Shown piece by piece: positions 34,563 through 41,733 of a stretch of DNA of 64,000 nt; the first letter of the stretch is position 1, and each line of letters opens with the position of its first letter. A model generated the notes under the pieces. That model saw only the letters and a program-made list of their open reading frames with translations, had not been told where the DNA came from and searched no databases. The position numbers and the translations under genes were made by a program. The DNA comes from Dyadobacter jejuensis (GTDB lineage Bacteria; Bacteroidota; Bacteroidia; Cytophagales; Spirosomataceae). The stretch spans positions 496,001-560,000 of the forward strand of contig NZ_QGDT01000001.1 of the NCBI RefSeq assembly GCF_003149085.1, written 5' to 3'.

Positions 34563-35363
34563 TTAGGCGTCTTCTTGTTCCATTTCGACGTAAACATCCA
34601 ACGATTTCAATACACTATTGCCATACTGAGTCACCATGGCGACGTCGGCAGCATCGCGTCCATGCGCAATTTCGATGCGGTAACCTTCTGTCTTTTCCTG
34701 AACGGCGTCGAAAGTATACCATTCTCCTCCAATGAATACATCAAACCAGGCATGAAGATCCATTTCGGGTAATTTGTCGAGATAGCCCACCGTCATACGC
34801 GCTGGGATGCATAGGTTGCGGCAGAGGGCTATGGCCAGATGGGTGAAGTCGCGGCAAACGCCCACCCGGCGGTGAAGTACATCGAATGCCGTAGTGCTAG
34901 AGTCGGTCTGTCCGTATTGATACTTGATATTCTGGTGGATCCACGTCCTGATGGCCTCTACCTGCTGGTAGCCTGGAGTGAGGTTCTGGGTGATTTGTAA
35001 GGCCAGTTGGTTAACATCGTGAAGATCCGACTGGCAATAGCGGCTAGGCAGTATAAAGTGCATGGTCTCATCGGGCAGGTCGCCCACCGGAATAAAGGCG
35101 GGCTCTTGCTCGGGTATTTCTTTGGTGGGAGTTACCTGAGCGTCCACTTCAGTGGTGATCGTAACCTCTCCCACCGGCATGATGGTACGTTGGCAGATAT
35201 TGCCATAAATGTCGATGTATTCGGTAAAGGATACTTCAGGATTGAGGGTAAACCCCTCATGCAGTATGGATTGCCCCTCTTGTCGCCGAGGGCGTAACAT
35301 GGTCGTAATCGTTGTAGGTGTATTGACGTCGTAGACGAATACACTCTTGCCTTTCATTTTCAT
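34563..35363 (-). CDS. Transglutaminase-like (cysteine protease fold) protein
   Basis: A 266-residue protein with a transglutaminase core. The catalytic triad is visible: C170 in GVCRDFTHLA, H204 in DLHAWFDVF and D219 in WYTFDA. The first 100 residues are the beta-sandwich usual for this bacterial family. It has no signal peptide. Such proteins are commonly found beside alpha-E and ATP-grasp genes, but here the neighbours are YceI and a TetR regulator; a second transglutaminase with the alpha-E partner is at 44663. The start may be ATG 35363 or the one two codons later at 35357. Enzyme activity (protease, ligase or transamidase) is unknown. Confidence 0.85.
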   Translation of the reverse strand: MKMKGKSVFVYDVNTPTTITTMLRPRRQEGQSILHEGFTLNPEVSFTEYIDIYGNICQRTIMPVGEVTITTEVDAQVTPTKEIPEQEPAFIPVGDLPDETMHFILPSRYCQSDLHDVNQLALQITQNLTPGYQQVEAIRTWIHQNIKYQYGQTDSSTTAFDVLHRRVGVCRDFTHLAIALCRNLCIPARMTVGYLDKLPEMDLHAWFDVFIGGEWYTFDAVQEKTEGYRIEIAHGRDAADVAMVTQYGNSVLKSLDVYVEMEQEDA

Positions 35364-35510
35364 TTTTCGTTGCGTTAAGTATTTGCTGTATAAGGTATAA
35401 AAAGCTATGCCAGCAAAAAAGACCAGGAGGGGTTTGTGATTTTCTTAATTCTTAATAACTTGATTGACAATGGTTTGGTCTCCTGAATAAATATTCTATG
35501 AATATAATTG

Positions 35511-35533
35511 ATTTAATAAACAGTGTTTAGTAT
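35511..35533 (+). promoter_or_regulatory. Putative TetR operator, copy 1 (upstream of tetR)
   Basis: A 23-bp sequence whose core TAAACAGTGTTTA (35517-35529) is a 13-bp palindrome with one central base. The same 23 bp occur inverted at 36587-36609 with one mismatch. It lies just before the tetR start, so it fits an autoregulatory site. Confidence 0.6.
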
Positions 35534-35558
35534 GTTTGCGCTGTTTATAATGATCGAA

Positions 35559-36176
35559 ATGGGAATATCTGAACGGAAAGAAAGGGAGCGAGAAGAAATG
35601 CGGGCACTCATATTAGAGGCCGCGAAACATTTATTTTTGGAACATGGCTATGCCAAAACCAGCATCCGAGGCATTGCCGACCGGATCGAGTACAGTCCGG
35701 CAACCATTTACCTATATTACAAGGATAAAAAGGAGCTGATGTTGGCCCTGCAGGTAGAAGCCTTTGGGAAAATGAATGCTTCTTTTGGGGAGCTGCTGGC
35801 CATCGCAGATCCCTTCGCACGCCTGCAACGCATGGGAGAGCTTTACATTTCCTTTGCCTTGGAGAATCCGCAGCTATACGACCTGATGTTTATGCTGGAG
35901 GCTCCTATGGAGGCGCTCGAATGTCAGCAAGATAGTTGGCTGAATGGGATGCAATCCTTCGACTTCCTAAAACAAAGCATCTGGGACTGTGTAGAAGCGG
36001 GTTATTTCGAAGAGTCAGCCGATATAGACGCTCTGGCCCTTACGGTATGGAGCTATATGCATGGCTTGGTGAGTCTGTATCTAAAGGGTAGGATGGTTAT
36101 TTTTGGGGAGGATTCTCAGTTAGACCGGTTGCGTGAATCGCAGCGGAATTTTATAGATCTCTTAAGTAAAAAATAG
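35559..36176 (+). CDS. TetR/AcrR-family transcriptional regulator
   Basis: A 205-residue repressor. The N-terminal helix-turn-helix is RALILEAAKHLFLEHGYAKTSIRGIADRIEYSPATIYLYYKDKKELM; the rest is the ligand-binding and dimer domain. The frame is open from a GTG at 35523, but that codon lies inside the palindromic operator at 35511-35533, so ATG 35559 (MGISERKERE) or 35550 is the real start. DUF4260 follows by 7 bases as an operon partner. Its likely targets are itself and the flavoprotein gene at 36638. Confidence 0.9.
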   Translation: MGISERKEREREEMRALILEAAKHLFLEHGYAKTSIRGIADRIEYSPATIYLYYKDKKELMLALQVEAFGKMNASFGELLAIADPFARLQRMGELYISFALENPQLYDLMFMLEAPMEALECQQDSWLNGMQSFDFLKQSIWDCVEAGYFEESADIDALALTVWSYMHGLVSLYLKGRMVIFGEDSQLDRLRESQRNFIDLLSKK

Positions 36177-36183
36177 CGATAAT

Positions 36184-36549
36184 ATGAAGAAGGTTTTACA
36201 ACTAGAAGAAGCGGCTCAATTCCTGTTAGGGGTGTTTTTGTTTTCCAAACTGGAATTTCCATGGTGGTATTTTCCTGCCTTCTTACTACTGCCCGATTTG
36301 AGCATGCTGGGGTATTTGGGCGGTAACCGAATAGGGGCAGGAGTCTATAATTTCTTTCACCATAAGGCGCTGGCTGTGGCGATAGGTGCTGTGGGTATGT
36401 ATATGAGTATGCCTCTTCTCATGTTAGCAGGGATTATTTTGTATGCTCATTCGGCTATGGACAGGGGCTTGGGGTATGGACTGAAATATAGCACTGGCTT
36501 CCAGGATACCCACCTCGGGAAGATAGGGAAGCATGAGTCGCAGGGCTAA
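36184..36549 (+). CDS. DUF4260-family small membrane protein
   Basis: A 121-residue membrane protein with about three or four hydrophobic segments (PWWYFPAFLLLPDLSMLGYL; ALAVAIGAVGMYMSMPLLMLAGIILYAH). The ending AHSAMDRGLGYGLKYSTGFQDTHLG is diagnostic of DUF4260. Function unknown. It starts 7 bases after the tetR stop and ends at a terminator, so the two genes form a small operon. Inner-membrane location is inferred. Confidence 0.85.
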   Translation: MKKVLQLEEAAQFLLGVFLFSKLEFPWWYFPAFLLLPDLSMLGYLGGNRIGAGVYNFFHHKALAVAIGAVGMYMSMPLLMLAGIILYAHSAMDRGLGYGLKYSTGFQDTHLGKIGKHESQG

Positions 36550-36557
36550 AGGGTGGC

Positions 36558-36580
36558 AAAGGCTTTCGAGCCTTTTTTTT
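36558..36580 (+). terminator. Rho-independent terminator with a UUCG loop
   Basis: AAAGGCT (36558-36564) / AGCCTTT (36569-36575) with a TTCG tetraloop and a run of eight T (36573-36580). Textbook terminator for the tetR-DUF4260 operon. Confidence 0.93.
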
Positions 36581-36586
36581 GCCTTG

Positions 36587-36609
36587 ATACTAAACACTGT
36601 TCATTAAAT
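36587..36609 (-). promoter_or_regulatory. Putative TetR operator, copy 2 (upstream of the flavoprotein gene)
   Basis: Read on the minus strand, this is 22/23 identical to the site at 35511-35533; the core is TAAACACTGTTCA on the plus strand. It lies between the terminator and the start at 36638, where a repressor would block the flavoprotein promoter. Confidence 0.6.
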
Positions 36610-36637
36610 ATTGTATGTATATTAAAAATCTAAATTT

Positions 36638-37216
36638 ATGAAAAAAGTACTTATCATCAACGGCCATCCCGACGATCAGAGTTATGGTGCCGCATTGGTA
36701 GAAGCCTACCGAGCTGGAGGGGCAGAGTCTGGTGCTCATGTGAGGGTATTGGCACTTTACGAATTAGAATTTAAGGTTAGCCTGGCCCATGGTTACCGGA
36801 AACGCACCGAGCTGGAGCCCGATCTGCTAGAAGCACAACGGCTGATCCAATGGGCCGATCATTTGGTATGGGTGTTTCCGATATGGTGGGGCAATATGCC
36901 AGCATTATTGAAGGGGTTTATCGATAGGGTGTTCCTTCCTGGCTTTGCCTTTGCTTACCGCGACAACTCGGTATGGTGGGACAAGCTATTGGCCGGCCGA
37001 TCGGCGCATATCATCAATACCCTCGACCAGCCGTATTGGTACTATTGGCTCGTCAACGGGCGGCCTTCCTACCATGCTATGAAGAAAATGACCCTAGAAT
37101 TCTGTGGTATCAAGCCGGTGCGAGTAACCAGCATAGGTCCTATCCGAAAGTCGTCCGTCGGATTTCGGGAGCAATGGCTGCAGAAAATAAATAAAATGGG
37201 GAGACAATTGTACTAA
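36638..37216 (+). CDS. NAD(P)H-dependent oxidoreductase, flavodoxin fold (NQO1/MdaB-like)
   Basis: A 192-residue flavoprotein. The flavodoxin-like motif VLIINGHPDDQSYG at the N-terminus and VWVFPIWWGNMPALLKGFIDRVFLPGFAF identify the quinone reductase/MdaB family, which reduces quinones or electrophilic substrates with two electrons from NAD(P)H. The region HIINTLDQPYWYYWLVNG is aromatic-rich and probably shapes the substrate site. A candidate TetR operator lies directly upstream, so it is probably induced by the TetR ligand, perhaps a quinone or an electrophile (inference). Confidence 0.9.
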   Translation: MKKVLIINGHPDDQSYGAALVEAYRAGGAESGAHVRVLALYELEFKVSLAHGYRKRTELEPDLLEAQRLIQWADHLVWVFPIWWGNMPALLKGFIDRVFLPGFAFAYRDNSVWWDKLLAGRSAHIINTLDQPYWYYWLVNGRPSYHAMKKMTLEFCGIKPVRVTSIGPIRKSSVGFREQWLQKINKMGRQLY

Positions 37217-37310
37217 CCAGGACTATTCCCGTCATTATTATGCTATCGAAGGCCAGTTATGGCAATGGTTCCTTATATTTACGACTTAAAATGCATATAA
37301 AAGCGCCCGG

Positions 37311-38663
37311 ATGAAAATTCTAAAAATCTTGTTGTCTATCCTAGGGATCATCTTGGGGCTCCTATTGGTGATGGTGGCAACGATGGTAACGACCATGGAT
37401 AAAACGCCCTATAAGGACATGCCTTATTATAGCGAATGGAAGGCCAGTATTGCGGCCCAAGAACCCTATTCGGCAGCCAGTCCCGGAGCCCTTCAGGTGG
37501 GATGGGCCAAGGTCAATATCACCCCCGAAGGCCCTATGTCTATGGCTGGGTATGGTAATCGGCATGGTAAGCCATATACAGTCGTTCATGATTCGCTTTT
37601 TATCCGTACCATGGTGATCGACAATGGGGGCGAACAGGTGGCCATAGTAACTGGCGACTTATTGATAATCCCCCCTACGGTTTCCAAGGCTCTGGAAGTC
37701 CGGATGAAAGGCCATAAGATTCCCTATGAGCGGGTGTATTTCGGGGCTACCCATAGTCATAATAGTTTGGGAGGCTGGGGGACTGGAATTTCTGGCTTAT
37801 TTTTCTCGGGTGCCTACGACCAGGCCGTGGTGGATCGGCTAGCCGATGCCGTGCTCGAGTCTATAGACAAGGCCAGCACGCAGCTAGTGCCGTCTGCAAT
37901 CCGCTATTCCGAGGCCATCGATACGGTCGATATCCGCAACCGACTCGTCGGCGAAGAAGGGGGGATCGATCCGGAGGTACGGTCCATCATCGTGGCCCGT
38001 GCCGATGGGCAGCAGGCCATTTTGAGTAGCTATGCCGCTCACTCTACCGTAATTCAGTCCAAAAACATGGTCCTTTCCAGGGATTATCCCGGAGTCTTGG
38101 TCGACTCTTTGGAGCGGGGACATTACGACTTCGCCATGTATATGGCAGGTGCCGTAGGCAGTATGGGACCTATAGAAAAGGGTCGTGACGATTTTGACGA
38201 AATGAAAAATCAGGCCTACGGTGTTCAAAAGGCTATTCTACAGGCCGATACCCTGTCGAGCGCCGATTCCCTGGTGGGTATACGCTCCCTGATGCTACCC
38301 CTGCCGCTTCGGCAGCCCTCTCCCCGCCTGACCATGGGCTTGGTGCTAAGGCCCTGGGCCTTCAAAAAGGCTTTTGGAGCCTTTCCAATATATGTTAAAG
38401 CCCTTAGAATAGGGGGCCTTTTGTTGGTGGGTATGCCTTGTGACTTTTCGGGAGAATTGGTCCCTGGGCTCGATGCCTATGCCAAAACCAAAGGACTTAA
38501 CCTGATGGTAACCAGCTTTAATGGTGGGTATATTGGGTACATCACCCACGACAAATATTTTGATAGAGACTTGTATGAAACCAAGACGATGAGCTGGTAT
38601 GGGCCCTATAACGGAGCCTACCTCCAGGAGGTCATTAAGGATATTATCGATAAGCTGTCCTAA
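37311..38663 (+). CDS. Membrane-anchored ceramidase-like hydrolase (neutral/alkaline ceramidase N-terminal domain)
   Basis: A 450-residue protein with an N-terminal hydrophobic segment (ILLSILGIILGLLLVMVATMV) that should anchor it to the membrane with the enzyme outside. Residues 60-440 match the N-terminal domain of neutral/alkaline non-lysosomal ceramidases: VGWAKVNITPEGPMSMAGYG, GATHSHNS with the zinc-binding histidine, DIRNR, and SSYAAHSTV with a second ligand. It lacks the C-terminal Ig-like domain of full ceramidases (usually 650-750 residues). The substrate could be ceramide or another N-acyl lipid; Bacteroidota commonly make sphingolipids. A hotdog thioesterase follows at 73 bases. 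Confidence 0.8.
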   Translation: MKILKILLSILGIILGLLLVMVATMVTTMDKTPYKDMPYYSEWKASIAAQEPYSAASPGALQVGWAKVNITPEGPMSMAGYGNRHGKPYTVVHDSLFIRTMVIDNGGEQVAIVTGDLLIIPPTVSKALEVRMKGHKIPYERVYFGATHSHNSLGGWGTGISGLFFSGAYDQAVVDRLADAVLESIDKASTQLVPSAIRYSEAIDTVDIRNRLVGEEGGIDPEVRSIIVARADGQQAILSSYAAHSTVIQSKNMVLSRDYPGVLVDSLERGHYDFAMYMAGAVGSMGPIEKGRDDFDEMKNQAYGVQKAILQADTLSSADSLVGIRSLMLPLPLRQPSPRLTMGLVLRPWAFKKAFGAFPIYVKALRIGGLLLVGMPCDFSGELVPGLDAYAKTKGLNLMVTSFNGGYIGYITHDKYFDRDLYETKTMSWYGPYNGAYLQEVIKDIIDKLS

Positions 38664-38736
38664 GAAAAACGGACCAGAAATGCCATTAAAACTCACCTTG
38701 ATGATGAAATTGAGTTAATTAAAACCATTATTAAAT

Positions 38737-39291
38737 ATGCAGGCTCGTTCAGTTCGCCACTCTCAGGCTACCCTTACGGAACTAATGATTCCATCTTATG
38801 CTAACTTTGGCGGGAAAATCCATGGAGGTATACTCCTGTCGCTTATCGATAAGGTAGCCTATTCCTGTGCCTCCCGACACGCCGGCAATTATTGCGTGAC
38901 GGTTTCGGTAGATACGGTCGACTTCCTAGCCCCCGTAGAGGTGGGCGACTTGGTGTCCTTACATGCTTCGGTCAATTATGTAGGCCGTACCTCCATGATT
39001 ATCGGCATTAGGGTAGTGGCAGAGGATGTTCGCAATGGGATACAGCGGCATACCAATACCTCCTACGTTACCATGGTAGCCAAAGGGGAAGATAATAAAC
39101 CGACCGTAGTGCCACCATTGCTCCTAGAGACCGAAGAGGACGGTAGGCGGTATTTGGAAGCGATTAAAAGAAAAGAACTTAAGAATCGTTATAACCTGGA
39201 GTTCGACCGACTCAAGCAAGAGCTTCATATCGATGTCAACAGCTTGCATTTAGAAAATGAACGCTGTGTAGTGGCTTGGGAACAGGACTGA
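38737..39291 (+). CDS. Acyl-CoA thioesterase (hotdog fold)
   Basis: A 184-residue hotdog-fold thioesterase that hydrolyses acyl-CoA. MIPSYANFGGKIHGGILLSLIDKVAYSCASRHAG carries the usual helix and substrate-binding region, and VTVSVDTVDFLAPVEVGDLVSLHASVNYVGRTS is the core hotdog strand set. It resembles the bacterial acyl-CoA hydrolase group (YciA/BACH type). The 3' end adds a helical tail. It may be co-transcribed with the ceramidase-like gene (73-base gap) and the DUF2141 gene (28-base gap). Confidence 0.9.
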   Translation: MQARSVRHSQATLTELMIPSYANFGGKIHGGILLSLIDKVAYSCASRHAGNYCVTVSVDTVDFLAPVEVGDLVSLHASVNYVGRTSMIIGIRVVAEDVRNGIQRHTNTSYVTMVAKGEDNKPTVVPPLLLETEEDGRRYLEAIKRKELKNRYNLEFDRLKQELHIDVNSLHLENERCVVAWEQD

Positions 39292-39319
39292 CCGTAGTAG
39301 GAAAACTAAACGCCAGAAG

Positions 39320-39736
39320 ATGATCGTAGTTTTGTATATGCTTTGGAGCCTCGCGCTCGCTCCATTTTCGGATGAGGCCATACTGAAAGTAAATATTACC
39401 GAAATCCAAAAACAGGAGGGGAAGGTCTGGTTGGCTGTTTACCGGCCCGAGGATCGATTTGGTGAGGACGAGCCAAAGATTTATAAAATTATACCCGTCA
39501 AAGGCCGCTCTCAGGTAGAAGCCGTTTTTAGTCTTAATCCGGGTCGATATGCCGTGGCCGTTTATCATGATCAAAATGATAATGCCGTTTTGGACAAAAA
39601 CTTTTTGGGTATACCCAAAGAGCCTTACGGGTTTAGCAATAATTTTAGACCCCGACTGGCTCCTCCCAAGTTTTCTGATTGTGCCTTTACCTTGCCGGCT
39701 TCAGGAAAGGAAATTATCGTCAGGCTGGCGCCCTAG
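39320..39736 (+). CDS. DUF2141-family exported protein
   Basis: A 138-residue protein. The first 16 residues (MIVVLYMLWSLALAPF) may be a weak signal peptide. The remainder, ILKVNITEIQKQEGKVWLAVYRPEDRF and PGRYAVAVYHDQNDNAVLDKNFLGIPKEPYGFSNN, is the conserved DUF2141 pattern; the DQNDNAVLD segment resembles an EF-hand-like calcium loop. The family is common in Bacteroidota and has no known function. It lies 28 bases after the thioesterase, hence probably in the same operon. Confidence 0.88.
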   Translation: MIVVLYMLWSLALAPFSDEAILKVNITEIQKQEGKVWLAVYRPEDRFGEDEPKIYKIIPVKGRSQVEAVFSLNPGRYAVAVYHDQNDNAVLDKNFLGIPKEPYGFSNNFRPRLAPPKFSDCAFTLPASGKEIIVRLAP

Positions 39737-39801
39737 TGAGGCTCTGCTGGGGTCAGGCAAAGGTCCTGACGTAGAATTTCACTACCAATTCCAAATTTCT
39801 G

Positions 39802-39809
39802 TACCTTTG
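39802..39809 (+). promoter_or_regulatory. Candidate Bacteroidota -7 element just before the ABC exporter gene
   Basis: TACCTTTG matches TAnnTTTG and lies only 4 bases before ATG 39814, so a transcript started from it would be leaderless or nearly so. A TTTC 21 bases upstream (39777-39780) is a possible imperfect -33 element. Confidence 0.4.
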
Positions 39810-39813
39810 CCGC

Positions 39814-41649
39814 ATGAAAACTTATTGGCGTCTGCTGAACTATGCCCGTCCTTTACGGAATTTTATAGCCCCCTTTTTTATTACCTCCCTATTGGCTTCA
39901 GCCTTAGGGATCGTTTATTTTACGTTGCTCATCCCCTTGTTGGATGTTCTTTTCAACCAAGTAGGCTCCGACCAGGCCTCTGCCGTATTGCAGTTTCCGA
40001 GTTTTAGCTTCTCGACGGATTGGCCCAAGCAGCTATTTAATTTTTATTTCCAAAGCTATCTTCAGGAAAAGGGCCGCATTGGTGCCTTGCAGTTCGTATG
40101 TATACTGATTGTCGGTGCGGTGTTTTTATCGAATATATTTCGGTATCTGTCGGCTCGATTTCTAGAAAATTTTAAGGTAAACATGGTGTCCAGGTTGCGT
40201 CAGTCGGTTTTTGACAATGCCGTTGATTTGCACCTGGGTTTTTTCTCGAGCCAGCGCAAGGGCAATCTGATATCTCGGGTGGTGACGGACGTACAGGAAG
40301 TAGAGAATTCTATCGCCAATACCTTCTCTGCCGCCTTTAAGGAGCTGTTTACCCTCATTATTTATCTTATTGCGCTATTTAGTATTTCCGTACAGCTGAC
40401 CCTCTTCGCTTTTGTGATTATCCCTGTAACCGGCACCTTCATTGCCTTTATGGTTAAACAAATGCGTAAGGATGCCCGCGATGGACAAAATCGTTTGAGT
40501 GGGTTGATTAGCCTGATGGATGAGGCCTTTGGAGGCATGCGGGTCGTAAAGGGCTTTAATGCTGAGGGTTTTATCAAGGAGAAATTTAGCATAGAAAATC
40601 TGGCCTATAAAAAGGCCATCCGTTCTATGGCCTTTAAGCGAGAAATGTCATCGCCTTTTTCTGAATTTATGGGGGTTACCGTGGTGGCCATTATCTTGCT
40701 ATATGGCGGTACTTTGGTGCTGACCAACCAGTCGTCGTTTGCCGCCTCGGAATTTATCACATACATTGCCATTTTTTCGCAGGTGATGCGGCCGGCTAAA
40801 GAGATATCTAATGCCTTCAGTAATACCCAGCGCGGTTTGGCCTCGGGCGAAAGGGTGTTGGAATTGGTGGATACTCAGAATGCAATTCAAGAGAGTCCCG
40901 ATGCGGTTAGTCTCAAAGGATTTGAGCAATCCATAGTATTCGATGGGGTGTCTTTCGAATATGAGCCTGGCCTGACCGTGCTTAACAACCTGAATTTCGA
41001 AATTAAAAAGGGTAAAACAGTGGCTCTGGTTGGTTCTTCTGGCGGAGGAAAGTCTACCATTGCCGACTTGGTTCCTAGGTTCTACGACCCCGTTCAGGGG
41101 AGTATTCGCATCGATGGGCACGACTTACGGGCTATCTCTACGGCTTCTTTACGCCAACAGATGGGGATTGTTACCCAGGAGTCGATACTCTTTAACGACA
41201 GCATTTATAATAATATCCTTTTTGGGGCGCAAGCTACCGAAGAAGAGGTAGTGGCCGCAGCCAAAATTGCGAACGCCCATGAGTTTATATGCGAACAGCC
41301 CGATGGCTACCAGACCACCATTGGGGATAGGGGGAGTAAGCTTTCGGGTGGGCAGCGGCAGCGTATCAGTATAGCCCGGGCTATACTTCGAAATCCCTCC
41401 ATTCTTATTTTGGATGAGGCGACTTCGGCTCTGGATACCGAGTCGGAAAGGTTGGTGCAGGACGCCCTCACGCATTTAATGAAACATAGGACCGTGTTGG
41501 TAATCGCCCACAGGCTTAGTACCATTCAGCATGCCGATGAGATATTGGTCGTGAACCAAGGGCAAATTGTGGAGCGGGGTACGCATGCCGATCTGCTAGA
41601 GAACGATCATGGTTTCTATAAGAGGCTTACCCTCATGCAAGGAATGTAG
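39814..41649 (+). CDS. ABC exporter, permease fused to ATPase (MsbA-like)
   Basis: A 611-residue half-transporter. The first 330 residues hold six predicted membrane helices (the first near FIAPFFITSLLASALGIVYF). The ATPase domain has Walker A VGSSGGGKST, signature LSGGQRQR, Walker B LILDEATSALD and the H-loop VIAHRLST. The family exports lipids such as lipid A core, or drugs and peptides, and forms homodimers. Single copy with lipid genes upstream makes a lipid flippase role plausible, but the substrate cannot be proven. A candidate near-leaderless promoter precedes it. Confidence 0.92.
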   Translation: MKTYWRLLNYARPLRNFIAPFFITSLLASALGIVYFTLLIPLLDVLFNQVGSDQASAVLQFPSFSFSTDWPKQLFNFYFQSYLQEKGRIGALQFVCILIVGAVFLSNIFRYLSARFLENFKVNMVSRLRQSVFDNAVDLHLGFFSSQRKGNLISRVVTDVQEVENSIANTFSAAFKELFTLIIYLIALFSISVQLTLFAFVIIPVTGTFIAFMVKQMRKDARDGQNRLSGLISLMDEAFGGMRVVKGFNAEGFIKEKFSIENLAYKKAIRSMAFKREMSSPFSEFMGVTVVAIILLYGGTLVLTNQSSFAASEFITYIAIFSQVMRPAKEISNAFSNTQRGLASGERVLELVDTQNAIQESPDAVSLKGFEQSIVFDGVSFEYEPGLTVLNNLNFEIKKGKTVALVGSSGGGKSTIADLVPRFYDPVQGSIRIDGHDLRAISTASLRQQMGIVTQESILFNDSIYNNILFGAQATEEEVVAAAKIANAHEFICEQPDGYQTTIGDRGSKLSGGQRQRISIARAILRNPSILILDEATSALDTESERLVQDALTHLMKHRTVLVIAHRLSTIQHADEILVVNQGQIVERGTHADLLENDHGFYKRLTLMQGM

Positions 41650-41685
41650 CTAGCTGGCCCAGCTATTGCTATGCGTTGGAATATA

Positions 41686-41715
41686 AAGGTGCCATCTCCA
41701 GAAAGATGGCACCTT
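41686..41715. terminator. Bidirectional hairpin between convergent genes
   Basis: Perfect 12-bp stem AAGGTGCCATCT (41686-41697) / AGATGGCACCTT (41704-41715) with a 6-base loop, between the ABC exporter and the minus-strand DUF853 gene. No long T-run. Confidence 0.65.
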
Positions 41716-41733
41716 ATGTAAATAGGGGGGAGC

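Noticed and set aside
35523-35558. GTG 35523 as the start of the TetR gene
   Set aside because: It lies inside the palindromic operator and the added residues are hydrophobic and unlike TetR N-termini.
39549-40007. A 152-codon plus-strand frame overlapping DUF2141 and the ABC exporter
   Set aside because: It spans two real genes in another frame and has no family features.
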